A DNA stretch of 64,000 nt from Rutidosis leptorrhynchoides. Taxonomy: Eukaryota > Streptophyta > Magnoliopsida > Asterales > Asteraceae. The notes under the pieces were generated by a model that searched no databases, had not been told where the DNA came from, and worked only from the letters and a program-made list of their open reading frames with translations. A program made the translations under genes and the position numbers. Of this stretch, positions 25,901-48,180 are shown one piece after another. Each line of letters opens with the position of its first letter. Within the stretch, counting starts at the first letter, position 1. The stretch is from contig NC_092338.1 of the NCBI RefSeq assembly GCF_046630445.1, forward strand, positions 336,745,001-336,809,000, given 5' to 3'.

Positions 25901-26323
25901 GTGCGTGATTGTTAGTGGTCCATTATAGGATTAGTATCAAAGAAATATATAACTGACAATAATTAGAGAAAGTTTACAGAGATATTTGTGTGTGTTTATT
26001 GGTATGTTTTCAACCAAAACAATACCGTGTATTTAAACTAAACTTGTAGGTGTAAAATGGTCCTAACACATTAAAAAAAAAAATGCCAAAATGTTAAAAA
26101 CAATCACAATATTATTCAAGAAAAAAATGTGCAGCTCATCAAAACCGGTTCAGAACAGATTTTTTGGAACCACTTCTTACCCAGATCTTAACCATTTTAA
26201 TGTTTACATTGGGAACCGGTGCTCTTTTCTTGAGAACCAGATCAAGAACCATATACTATGGGAACCGGTTTCGGGTAAATGGGTCGGTTATTTTAGACCC
26301 GGTTCTGTATATGCACCTCTAAT
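24640..26323 (-). mobile_element. hAT-superfamily DNA transposon remnant
   Basis: A decayed transposase (24640-25900) is followed by a region (26140-26323) rich in the subterminal motif AACCGG or ACCGGTT (near 26148, 26213, 26262 and 26300). It ends in TATGCACCTCTA, the inverse of the TAGAGGTGCATA type terminus common in plant hAT elements. The other terminus was not located, so the lower bound is only the end of the transposase. Confidence 0.65.
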
Positions 26324-26517
26324 CCATGGCACCAAACTCAAATCTTGAAATCATGTAGTCCAAGTTATACAAGACTAGATAACTAATAAAAAATGAGGGA
26401 CTAACAAAAAATCCCTATACACAATACTCTGAAACATGAACTGTAGAAATGTTGACAAGAGTACAAAATTAGACCACGCCCTATATCAAAAATTAAAAAA
26501 GTCGAATCATAAACGCT

Positions 26518-32684
<6,167 letters not shown>

Positions 32685-33046
32685 CTTCAAGTATATCAAC
32701 GGTCTTCAAGAAAAAGACTAATGAGCTTGATTAACTCGAAATGAGTATCATTATTCGAAATCTTTACTACAACTTGATTGAGAGCAAAAGCCCAGAAAAA
32801 CCCTTGTTTGAATTGAAATAATAACCACTTAATTTCGAATTTTTGGTGCCCTTGTTGTTTAATTGTACAAAAACCCTAGTGGTGTGAGTATTTGCCAGAG
32901 TTTGCAGTTGCTTAATTTAAACGAGATACGATGGGACTGACTAGGGAAATAAAATATACGGTAGTTTACAAAACAGTCCCTCGAGTATTCCCAGATTTTC
33001 ATAAGTAACTAAAAGATACGTTTCAAGGCATCAAAATACATTATGT
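32685..33046 (-). promoter_or_regulatory. HIRA 5' UTR and proximal upstream region
   Basis: Upstream of the HIRA start on the reverse strand is a pyrimidine-containing AT-rich leader with ACTAGGGTTTTTG near 32870-32882, similar to the AGGGTTT leader motif of many plant housekeeping genes. No convincing TATA box was found. Transcription start is not determinable from sequence alone. Confidence 0.4.
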
Positions 33047-33229
33047 TCTAAGATTTTCTTTTTTCGGTTACCTGTCATTGGCTGGCAAAGCGAGTAATCG
33101 AACATCATATTCTATTGTACGCAGCCATTGAGATTACTCACGGGCTGTTTTCAACCCTTCTCTTGCTACTATAAGATTCGAACTTAACACCTTCTACAAG
33201 GATATCACGGCTTAACCACTAAGTTACCT
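33047..33229 (-). mobile_element. tRNA-derived SINE
   Basis: On the reverse strand the element opens with GGTAACTTAGTGGTTAAGCC, containing an A-box-like TAACTTAGTGG (33216-33226). A B-box-like AGTTCGAATCT follows (33174-33184), about 30 bases downstream as in tRNA genes. An unrelated body follows and ends in an A-rich GAAAAAAGAAAATC near 33047. The internal RNA polymerase III boxes and A-rich tail define a tRNA-type SINE. The cloverleaf is degenerate, so a functional tRNA is unlikely. Length about 180 bp is typical. Confidence 0.72.
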
Positions 33230-33289
33230 TGTGATGGTTTGTTTCTTTTCTTTCTGCAACTAATGCACGTTTAAAAAGTTGATCATCAT

Positions 33290-36200
33290 GTTGTGTTACT
33301 ACTAAAAAAATATTGATGAAACTGTGTTAATGTATATTGTGTAAGTCTCTAGTTCATATCGAGTCTGTAATGTTTATTTCAATCATTTGGTTTTAAATAT
33401 TATTGTAAATGGATAATGGACTTTTGAATATGTTTGTTTATGTTACTTTAATGATTATGTTATTTTCATGACAGGTCATTTGCATGAAGGTCGGAGACCT
33501 TCGCATGAATGGCAGACTCTTTCGCACGATATAGTTAAGTCGTCGTAAAATTTTATATGTCGGTTAAGTCACGTGAAGGTGTGACCTTCATATGATCGGG
33601 TAACTCACACGAAGGTGAGACCTTCATATGAAAGTCAGAGACTTTCGCACGAAGGAGAGCTGACATACTATAAATTAGGGTTACGAGTTTCATTCAAAGT
33701 AACACATTATTGAAAACACTAGCCGCGTTTAGGTACTTTGAATCATTATAGTTCATACCAATACAAATAAAAACTTCAGTGGTTGATGTAATCCTTCAAT
33801 AGTTGGTAGGTTTGAGTCATGTTAGAAAAGTTTATTCGATCAATAACTTGTTTTATTGATTTCCGCTTGATAGATCATGTATACATTTGTTTCAAACATC
33901 ATAAAGGAATAACAAACTGGTATCAGATATAATTAGCTCTTGATTGGATAGATTTATAGATTAAAAACTTTAAGTTATGATTGAGTTATCAAATACGGAG
34001 GTTCTGGCGCTACTGCGAGATAAAATCCGTAATGGGTTCGGTTCGGTAACCATTGGATCGTCTTTATATTTTTATTGTATTTGCTAGACACATAGATCTA
34101 AAAGAGGTCAAAATATGGTAGAGATTGTAACGACCCTGGATTTTCCAACTTATATTATTAATATTTATTATTAATACTTGCGTGTTAATAAATGTATTCT
34201 TATACATTTTTCTTGTCACCGTAATTGACTCCATGTCCCCACTCGTCTTTTCGACACGTGCTTTTCACAAATAATATTTCGAATATTATTTACGTTAATG
34301 ATTAATTATTATTAATTATTCCTAATTAACTAATGTAAGTAGTTAATTACTTGGGCTTGTTACTAAGTTGTTGCATACTTATACATGGGCTTTTATTATT
34401 GGACTTGGACTATCAAAGCCCACCCTACATTTCTTAATGGACTAATTAGTGAGCCCATCATTATGCAAGTGATTCATTAAGATTAAACCAAGGATTAATT
34501 AAGTGAGGAGACAAAGATGTTTCAAGCATGCATGACCATCTTCCCATGAATTTAACTTTATACCTCTTCCTAGCATTCACCACCCTAACACACTTGAAAG
34601 AACTAGTTGACTACCCCCATTTTGGGAGCAAAACCTTCGGCCTTGGGCTAGGGAAAGTGAGATCCAAATTTTTTTTTTTTTTTTTTTGTTACTTATATGC
34701 TAGTATTGAACTTCATTTTTCACATATCTTCATACATTACTTTTTCTCTAAACCTTTTCTCTCTAACTTGTAAGTAGAACTCTTTTTTTTCTTCTCCTTT
34801 CTTCCTTTGAAAACCGCCTACTAGCACACCATCATCATACTTGTTTGTTGTTGTTGTTAAAGATCAAACTTTCTAGTTTGTATCTTCATGAATCTTGCTT
34901 CTTCCATCCTTTGTTTGATGAGAAATCAAGAACAAGAATCTAAGCTTGTTAGCTTATGGTTCTACACTTGAAAAGTTATGAAGATCTAAAGTTCATAAGC
35001 TTTAAGATCTTACTTGTGTTCATGTTTTGGAAACTTAAGGTTTATTGTCTTAAGATCCAAGCCTTGACTTGAATCTCCTTAAGTATGAAACAAACATGAA
35101 CTTGTTACTTGTAACTTTAGTTTATTTCTTCATTTTATTTATTTATTTCGTGATTGTATAATATTGGTCAAGTATTACTAGTTAAACTTGATCTCATTTT
35201 TCTTGGAACTAAAGTTTAAACTTTGTAAGTTCAAGAACATGGAAGTTAAACTTTCTAGTTATAACTTCATACACTTATGTTGGATCTAAGTTTCTATAGC
35301 TTATGGTCTTCCAATTTTGTCTAAAACAAAAGCTTATAAGCTTATATACATTCTACAAGATAAAAATCTAAGTTTCATAACTTATGGTTTTATTAAAGTA
35401 AAGATCCAAGTTCTATAACTTAGGGTTTAACTTAAGAACACTAGATCTAGACTTTTTAGTCTAGGATCTTCAAGATCTAACTAAGATCTAAGTTCTACAA
35501 CTTAAGATCTTGTTTATTTAGTTTACATCCTATTTTATAGCTTAATATTACTATTAGAACTCATGTATGTGTCGAATCTAAGATCTTGATGTAACTTTGG
35601 TTCATCAACCTTCTTACAACCCTTAAATGAGTTGTGCTACATATCTTAGACATACACTAGTGTCATGATGTTCAAAACTTTGTTAAGGTGATGCAAACAC
35701 ATCAACGAGTTGTACATTTGAAGCTACAAGCATCAAGGATGAGAACCGTGATGAACATCAAGCACCAAGAACCCACCGGAGCACCTTGCTTACTGTTTTT
35801 GAGGTCAGATCAGTCACCTGGGCTACTGGAAAAGTTGATTTCCAGATTTTTCGGTTCGATTAGATGACTTTTCGTTTAGGACTCGTCTTAATCCGATTTA
35901 CGGTTTAGGATTTATAGCCTTCCGAAAGTCACTACACCTTTGTAACGTTGTGCTGAAATTTCTGACCTACTCGCACTTAAACCGTCGCCACGGTCAAACG
36001 AAGACGAGTTTGGTTCTGAAAATTGGTCAGTGGTTGGAGGACTCACATACGGAGCCATAGCCACTGACTACACATCTTTTCGATTTGTATAGAGGCCATA
36101 CCCAGCTGACTACTTATGTTGTTGAATGATGATGATACTTAAGACCTAATTTACATACTTTTAAACCTTTGGGAACGATTTACTGACTTAGTAACTTTTG

Positions 36201-37700
36201 ACTTAGGTTGAGGACCTTTTGGACCAACTACTTGCTTACTTATCTCGTATCGACTTTACTACTTTTCACTGTGAGTTATAGCATCCCTTTTTACTTTAAC
36301 TATTTTGAGAACTGAGAATACATGCGCTTTTTACGTTTTACATACTAGGCACGAGTACTTAAACTTTATATATGTGTGGGTGATATAACGGCATAAACTT
36401 TCCCCTTAGCTCGGTAACGTTTATTCATTGGTTTTTGAACCGGTGAACGCGAATCTTAGATATGGATCCATAGGGTTTGACATCCCCACTCGGGCTAGTA
36501 GCGCTAGCATTTAACTGGTGTTTAATACTTCGTAAACTTACGCACTCGCCAAGTGTACTTTTAGGGGGTGATATTACGTTAAGTTAGTTACCAAGTGCCC
36601 ATGGCTGAGCATATACTTTTCATACTGTTTTGAAATATTGAAATCTCGTGGCCTACCTTACATTACTGTTACATTTAAACTATAGCTCACCAACATTCGT
36701 GTTGATGTTTTTAAGCATGTTTTCTCAGGTGCTTAGAGGTTTGATGCTTCCGCTGTAGTAGTCTTGCTGTATAGACTCCCGCTGCTTTTGTTAGAGATGT
36801 CGCTGCATGAAAAGTTTACCTTGCATTTCACAAACTATGTTACTTTTGAACAATGATTTGTAATGACCATTGGGTCTCGTACTTATGTTAATTGCTTCTA
36901 TTCGTAGAAGCCTACTATCGTTTGTAAAACTTTTGATGTTGGTTATGACGTCACCCTTTCTTATGAATGCAAACTTATTTTAAAACAGCATATAGTTTTT
37001 GACCTTGTAATGATCCTGTTGTTGATGATCCGTACACGTTAATTTTGTACGGGGCGTCACAGAGATCACCCCACTGAAATTGAAGATATTTTTTATAAGT
37101 CAGATGTCGTTCTAGAAAAACTTTGTGGGTTTGATTGCGCAGCTGTGAGAGAGAATTCATTGTTGATTCGTCTATCGTTGGATTGACCTGAAATTTGTTT
37201 TGGAGATACTTAACATACAGATCTAAGTATGGTAAAAATTTGGTGATGATCGGACTGTTTTATTTTTTGATATTAATTTTCGATTTTGCTGCAGATTTGG
37301 AGTAATATTTCGGGTTTGATGTCGCGAGTGGTGGACGGTTTCGATTCGGAAATTTTCGGACTATATGGTTGGGTAGTAAATGTTTGAAGAACACGAGAGT
37401 GAAGTTATTATGGGGTAATCAGGAGCGTCTGATTGTTATGGGCCAACGATGTCATATTTTATCTTTCGCACTTTGTTGATTCCGCGTGGAGGGAATCTAA
37501 TTTGGTTTTGGGATATTAAACGCCGTCACAGGATTCAAATTTTTGATCTTTGGTGTGTCTGAGCGCCTACTAGTTTGTTTGGGATTGTTAGATGTGAAGT
37601 GGAAGTCTCTTTCTTTTGCCTATGATAGTATTAAGTCATGAAGACGATATGAGCTACAACGTTTATAGGATGCTACTAACAGTGAGGGGGAAGTTCTAGA
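33290..37700 (+). mobile_element. Old LTR-element remnant (LTR-like, PBS-like, PPT-like), split by a solo LTR
   Basis: 33290-33912 looks like an LTR: it has a TATA-type CTATAAATTAGGG near 33670, short inverted GAAGGT/ACCTTC units at 33480-33655, and ends AATAACA. It is followed by TGGTATCAGATATA (about 33914), a partial match to the methionine-tRNA primer site. After the solo LTR the sequence continues from 37062 to GTGAGGGGGAAG near 37682, which resembles a polypurine tract. No protein domains are visible and no second LTR was found. It could be a large non-coding retroelement derivative or a copia-type fossil; family is uncertain. Confidence 0.35.
34126..37061 (+). repeat. Solo LTR of a gypsy-type family, with GAGAT target duplication
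   Basis: 2936 bp from TGTAACGACCCTGG to GGGGCGTCACA, flanked by GAGAT at 34121-34125 and 37062-37066. It is closely similar over its length to the LTR at 44790-47842, which is followed by a primer binding site and gag, so family membership is secure. A solo LTR with intact duplication is the normal product of recombination between the two LTRs of one element. Confidence 0.93.
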
Positions 37701-37712
37701 ATTGAAAACTCT

Positions 37713-38040
37713 TAGGCCATTTTCTATCGTAGCCTTTCTTAACTGAACTTCTCTTCTCTGTATCAACGTCACATCAGCATCAAAAACTTTAATATTCCTT
37801 TAACTAAATTCATCCTATATTTCATTAAATATTACTCACAATTCTACTCCTAAAATAATATGTATAACTGATAACTGATTAAACATAGAGTGCCAAAAAA
37901 ACATATGGTCCCACCAATTCAACGCCAATATCACGTTACATAGTTGGCTAAAGTTGGTGTTAGCGGTTTGCTACATAACTTGGCCAAGTAGTTTACGTGC
38001 GCCAAAGTTGTTAAATAACGAGGATAGAATGTCCTCATAG
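37713..38040. repeat. Possible MITE
   Basis: Left TTAGGCCATTTTCTATCGT and right, inverse, TGAGGACATTCTATCCTCG form imperfect inverted ends about 330 bp apart. No coding capacity. Superfamily is not assigned. Confidence 0.35.
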
Positions 38041-38928
38041 CAGACCGGTTTTTCTGAAGATTGGAACATCTGATATATGATTGTGTCAAGACCAATAGAG
38101 TTAAATCATGGGGTAATCTTGTTACTATGGTACTATGGTAACACGTTCAATAAAAGTTAAAGAAACTACAGAATGTCAGTAGCATTCGACTTCAATGGGC
38201 GGAAATGTTGATGTTCGAAGTTTGAATTTCACGTATTCTGGAAGAATTTTGATAGGGCTTGTAATACAAAAGACTATGGTACTACGACAGAGATTGACTG
38301 AAGATTGCAAGAGGTGTCTACAACAATTCGCCAACAACATTCAAAAGACTATGGTTGTCTTGCGTTTTTATAGCTTCTCGGGTGTTTAGGTCAGGTGTTG
38401 TTTTGGTCTCGATAGGTTGATATGTGATCATTTTTAGTGTTTCTCGTTTTATGTTTTGTTGTGTTTATGTTGTGTTTAGATTGGTTAGGCTCAGCCGTGG
38501 ATAGAGGTAGGTTTTTTGGAAATCCGTCTTCTAGTTTCGAGTCTAGCTTATTTCGGCTGGTTGTAATCTTTGTTGGCTTTTTCATCTATCGATGAATAAG
38601 TCTTACTTATATATTTCGTTTTTTTTTTTTTTTTTTTTTTTTTAAGGAAAAAAGAAAATGGTGTTGGTAGCAATATTTTAGAGCGTGTGCCAAAGTGATC
38701 TTTCGCAAAACAAGAACATTGTATTGTTTTAAAAATGGATATGAAATTAGATCCTAATGTTAAAACTGAACTTATGATTTCACATACTAAAAGCACTCAA
38801 ATGGATGATACAATGAGATAATTTGATACAAAGAGATAATTTGATACAATAATGAAAAGGGTTAAAAACGTGGTTCCATCGGTGAATAATGCAAAACAGT
38901 AGTAATGGGGACTGCACATCTTAAGACG
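38041..38928. other. Intergenic DNA without recognised gene, with a T25 run
   Basis: No protein family is recognised. A T run of about 25 at 38619-38643 may be the A-tail of a reverse-strand retroposon, but no body could be defined. Confidence 0.4.
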
Positions 38929-39036
38929 AATTATGAATCGTCGTCTTTAGTTGGGACTGCACTTTTAGACACAAATATGAAGAATTATGAATCGTCGTCT
39001 TTAGTTGGGACTGCACTTTTAGACACAAATATGAAG
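38929..39036 (+). repeat. Tandem duplication, two 54-bp units
   Basis: AATTATGAATCGTCGTCTTT starts each 54-bp unit and the two units appear identical. A partial, diverged precursor (GGGACTGCACATCTTAAGA) precedes them. Located about 500 bp past the SKD1 stop. Confidence 0.93.
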
Positions 39037-39525
39037 ATACGACGCAATGGCGGCGCTATTAAAATTTTCAAACATGTGGAAGAAAAGGAGATCGTTTAAA
39101 TGTTCATCTTGTAGGCGTATGTTCAAAACCCGAAATCCAGTTGTGTTGTTAAAGAACTGTAGAACAAAGTTTATTTTCGCTTCATAATTATTCGTGAACT
39201 AGTATACAATGTAAAAATACCATCTTGACTGAAATTTCCACATTCTGATAATAACTCAAGTATAACAAAAAGTTAGTTACATATATGTTCACGTTAACAG
39301 AAGTCCCCATCTCCATGTTTATGTTCAAAGTTGAAGGTCTTCTACGATTTATAATTTAAAAAAAAAATACAGTATCTTTTTACATAGTTAAATCACCTTC
39401 GTTTCACACGATGCCCTTGTCAACTTCTGCATTGGAAAAGCTTGAATAGTAGTAGATACACGCGTAGTATAATCCAACACGAAACAAGTATAACGTACAA
39501 TTGTTGACAATCAAATCTTTGTTTC

Positions 39526-43444
<3,919 letters not shown>

Positions 43445-43740
43445 CTCATGTACGGATTTTGAAATTGGATGATTGGGTTTTAATTGATTGGGATTGAGAT
43501 CGGAGGAAGGTAGAGACGAAACCCTAAGAATAGGAAGACGATGATTGATTTAGGATTTTGGGGTTCAATCAAGCAAGAGGATCAGACTTGGCTTTTTGTG
43601 GTGCCTTAATCTTGATTGGTAAGTCAACAACTTAATAATGTATTTTTTTCTTTGTTTTCTTTTCCTACAAATAACTACTCCGTATATCTATAAAGCACTC
43701 CGCATCATAACTAAACTATTAATCCTCTTAACCAATATTA
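43445..43740 (-). promoter_or_regulatory. SKD1 5' UTR and proximal upstream region
   Basis: Reverse-strand leader upstream of the SKD1 ATG includes ATTCTTAGGGTTTCGTCTC near 43521-43540, a plant housekeeping-type leader. No convincing TATA box near by. Beyond about 43735 repeat DNA begins. Confidence 0.4.
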
Positions 43741-44139
43741 TAAAAAATCCGATTACTCGCCGATTAATTTTCGATTAATCATTTTTGAGAGCAATCCGTT
43801 CCGATTTACAATAATACGTTTAATTAAACGATTAACGTTAATTTATGGGTCAAAACCGAATTTAATAACCAAAATCGGTCAAAGTCAAGAATAGTTAACA
43901 TTTTAACAATAATTTAAACTAGATTTTTATAGTTTTGGAGCAAAATAAACAATTTTAGACAATTATGTTAAACTTTATTTTTATATTTATGGTCTTTTTC
44001 TATATTTATAATTTTTAAATTTTAATATTTAAATGTATACAGTACAATCCGATTAATCCTCGATTAATCCTCGAATTTCCGATTAATCTTTTCAAAGTCT
44101 CGACCGATTAATCTTCGAATAGCGAATTTTGCAACCTTG
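43741..44139. repeat. Dispersed small element upstream of SKD1 (CAAGGTTGCA family)
   Basis: The right end read inversely is CAAGGTTGCAAAATTCGC. The left part has AATCCGATTACTCGCCGATT and the right has CGATTAATCCTCGATTAATC, so both sides are built from CGATTAATC-like units in inverted arrangement around a TTGACC/AAGTCAA centre. Non-coding. Confidence 0.5.
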
Positions 44140-44182
44140 CTCTTAACCTTCCACATCAGCGTAACATCAACACCAATATCCT

Positions 44183-44626
44183 ATAAGACCACAACCAACA
44201 GCTTCGTCATCTACTATGTCACTTTTTAAAATTAAAAGACGCTGTAAGACTTGCACCGTCTTTTTCGTCGATAAATAAAAGCAAGGTGGTTTCAGTCTCA
44301 ATAAAGAATGTAAAAGACGGTGACTCTGTGGACCAAAGTAAGATAAGTCATAAATTGGTGAGGTTAGCAATAAAATGTGAGGATGTGGGATCTAGCCTTA
44401 ACACATGATTTGGTCCATTATTTTGTTTTACAATATTATTTTGTTATTATTGTTTTTTAAAAGTTAATAATATATAGATTGTGGTTCAGTCTTTTTTAAA
44501 GAAGTATATTATGATTGGTACCATTTAGTCTTTTTTAGTTATTTTAAAAAAGTATTGACGTGGCGCTGACGACGTGGATTTCAGTCTTTTTTTAAAAAAC
44601 ATGTCATGGTTGGAAGTGGTCTAACT
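44183..44626. repeat. Possible MITE
   Basis: Left TAAGACCACAACCAACAG and right, inverse, TTAGACCACTTCCAACCATG form imperfect inverted ends. Inside, AAAAGACGGTG and ACCGTCTTTTT units and GACGTGG motifs recur. Superfamily is not assigned. Confidence 0.4.
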
Positions 44627-44789
44627 AACTCATAACTAAACACTCCCTATCATGGCTAAAACAATACTCCTCTTAATATACAACGTACAAGCAATAAAGC
44701 ATCAAGTCCAACAATAAAAAGCCACTGGGACTCACAATTCCTATAACTAACCTAAACACTTCCGTTAAATCCATGGTGAAGGGGGTAAC

Positions 44790-47700
44790 TGTAACGACCC
44801 TGGATTTTCCAACGTTTAATTAATAATAATTATTATTAATACTTGTGTTTTAATGAATGTATTGTTTATATACATTTACTTGTTACCGCGAATGACTTTT
44901 AAATGCCCCGAAACGTCTTTGTGACACACGTACATTACACGAATAATATTTTTTTTGAATATTATTTACATTCATGATTAAGTTTTATTAATCATTTTAA
45001 TTAACTAAGGTTACTAGTTAATTACTTGGGCTTTTACTTGGATTATTATTTATTTGGACTTGGACTTGTGTTAATGGACTTAGAAGCCCACTATACTACT
45101 CTTAATGGATTAAGTAAGAGCCCAACATTATGTTAATGAAGTATTAAGATTAAGATTAAGGAATAACTAGTTAGTTGGTGAATGGAATCTAGTTACAACA
45201 CCATTACACCATGTCCCCATGAAAACACCTCTTATGACCAACTTTTTAAGACAATTACATGAAGTAACTTGTGGATCTTCTCCTCCCCCCCCCCAACCCC
45301 CCCTTTCCCTTCAAACCGTCGGCCACCTAGGCCTTTAGAGGAGTTTTTGTTTCAAATTTTCTTATTACTTGTTCACTAGTTTCATTCACATTTCACACAC
45401 ACACTTTTACTTGCAAATTTCTCTTAAGCTTTTCTCTCATTTTCTCTCTTTCTTGTAAGTAACTTGAACAAATCTTTCTTCCTTTTCTCTTGACCAAAAC
45501 CGAAGCAAAACTCTCTCTTCATCATCATTCTTGTTTGTTGTTTACTTGTTCATTGTTGTTACTTTGTTACTTGTCTTTGTTAGTTGTTACTTACTATTAC
45601 AAGAATCAAACTTTCTAGTTAGATTCTTCATATTATCTTGTATTTACAAGAACACACAAGAACCTAACTTACTAGTTATGTTCTACATTTATTGTTTTAA
45701 AAGATTGTAAGTTCATATGTTGTAAAATCATACTTATAATTCATGTTTGTAAACTTAAAGTTTACTTTCTTAAAGATCAAGATTTTGGCTTGAATCTTTA
45801 AAGTATGAACAACAATGAACTAGTTACTTGTTTATTTAGTTTATTTCTTCATTTCTTGCTCTTATAAATTCGTGATTCATGTGGTTGTTGGTCAAGTGTT
45901 ACTAGTTAACTTTGATCTCATTTTTCTTGAACAAAAGTTAACTTGAAAGTTCAAGAACATGGAAGTGTAGCTCTTTAGTTATAACTTCACATACATATGA
46001 AAGATCTAAGCTTCTATAGCTTATGGTCTACTTATTTTGTCATAAACAAAAGCTTGAAAGCTTACATGTACTTTACAAGATGAAAATCTAAGTTTTATAG
46101 CTTATGGTTTCATTAAAGTAAAGATTTAAGTGTTATTACTTAGGATTTAACTTAATAACTTTAGATCTAGACCTTTGGGTCTTGGATCTTCAAGATCTAA
46201 CTAAGAACTATGTTCTACATCTTAAGATCTTGATTAGTTAGTTTACTTTCAAGTTTGTAGTTCAATATTACTTTTATAGTTCATGTATGTGTCGGATCTA
46301 AGATTTTGATGTAACTTTGGTTTATCAAGCTACTTGCAACACTTAAATGAATTGTGCTACATGTCTTAGACTTACACAAGTGTTATGATGGTCAAACCTT
46401 GTTTAAGATGATGCAAACACATCAACGAGTTGTACACTTGAAGCTATATGCATCAAGGATGAGAACCGTGATAAGCATCGAGCACCAAGAACCCACTGGA
46501 ACCTACTGTTTACTGTTTTCTGGAATAGACCTGAATACCTGGGCTACTGTAAAGTTGATTTTCAGTTAACTCTGTTCGAGTAGATAATTTTTCGTTTAAG
46601 ACTCGTCTTAATCCGAGTTACGGTTTAGGATCTATGGCCCTCCGAGTGTCACTATGTCCTTTAACGTTCTGCTGAAAATTCTGACCTACTCGCACTTAGA
46701 CCGTCGCCACGGTCAAACGAAGACGAGTTTGCTTCTGGAATTTTTACCACAACTAAAGGACTCATATACAGAGCCATGGCCACTGGTATCACCTTATTTC
46801 AGTAGGTATAGAGGCCGTGGTGACTGACCGAAGTCAGCCTTTGTTTTAAACTCTTTTCTAGAATGAAACTTACTTTACACCTTTTGTTTGATGATGAATG
46901 ATGATGACCCTTAAGACCTTATTTACATACTTTTAAACCTTTTGGGACGATTTACTGACTTAGTACTATTTGACTTAGGTTGAGGACTTTCCGGACCTAC
47001 GTACTTGCTTACTTCCCGACTCGACTTTACCACTACTTTACCACTGTGAGTTATAGCATCCCTTTTTACTTTAACTATTTTGGGAACTAAGAATACATGC
47101 ACATTTTACGTTTTACATACTAGGCACGAGTACTTAAACTTTATATATGTGTGGGTTATACAACGGCATAAACATTCCCTTTAGCTCGGTAACGTTTAGT
47201 CATTGGTTTTTGAACCGGTGAACGCGAATCTTAGATATGGATCCATAGGGTTTGACATCCCCACTCGGGCTAGTAGCGCTAGCATTTAACGAGTGTTTAA
47301 TACTTCGTAAACATACGCACTCGTCAAGTGTACTTTCAGGGGGTTATAAACGTTAAGTTAGTTACCAAGTGCCCACGGTTAAACATATACTTTATCATAC
47401 TGTTTTGAAACGCTCTTTGTAGCACTGAAATCTCGTGGCCTACCTTACATACTGTTATACTTAAACTATAGCTCACCAACCTTTGTGTTGATGTTTTTAA
47501 GCATGTTTTTCTCAGGTGCTAAAGGTTAGCCGCTTCCGCTGCTGTACTAGTCTTGCTGTAGACACCCGCTGCTTTAGAGATGTCACCGCATGAACACTTA
47601 TCTTGCATTCATAAACATTATTACTTTTGAAACTATGATTTGTAACGTCCATTGGGGTCACGTACAATTATTAATTGCTTCTACTCATAGAAGCATACTT

Positions 47701-47842
47701 TTGATGTAAAACATTCGACGTTGGTTATGACGTCACCTTTATCATGAATGCAAACTTGTTTTGAAAATGCATATAGTGTTTGACCTTGTAATGATCCTGT
47801 TGTTGATGGTCCGTACATGTTGATTTAGTACGGGGCGTCACA
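44790..47842 (+). repeat. 5' LTR, 3.05 kb
   Basis: TGTAACGACCCTGG start, GGGGCGTCACA end, directly followed by the primer binding site. It includes the conserved LTR block (AATACATGC near 47095, GAACGCGAATC near 47221, TTTTTCTCAGGT plus CTTCCGCTGC near 47505-47541). Confidence 0.93.
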
Positions 47843-48180
47843 TTTGGTATCAGAGCATTGGTTGTAGGGAATTAGGTTGCATTAGTGAGTCTAAGACCGA
47901 CCCGAGTAGGATTCACTAATAGGACTAATCTACAAATTGCTAGTCTACTTGTTTCCGCCGAACTTACTGCATGCTGCTGCTTACTTTTACTGCTATATGT
48001 CGTATGCTATTACATGATTTCACTACTGCATGCTATTATCTGCTTTCGATTGCATGATACTTATAGTTATTGCCATGCTACTTACTGTTACACATAATCT
48101 AGACTGTTGTAGTTACTTGGCCTAATACGTGCTTGCTTTATGACTTACTGACATGGAAAATTTATTTTTCCTTGTTCAGA

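Noticed and set aside
33174-33226. Possible tRNA gene
   Set aside because: A-box and B-box-like parts exist but the cloverleaf arms and acceptor stem do not pair; a SINE fits better.
38619-38643. A-tail of a LINE
   Set aside because: Only the homopolymer is present; no reverse transcriptase or endonuclease sequence lies next to it on either strand.
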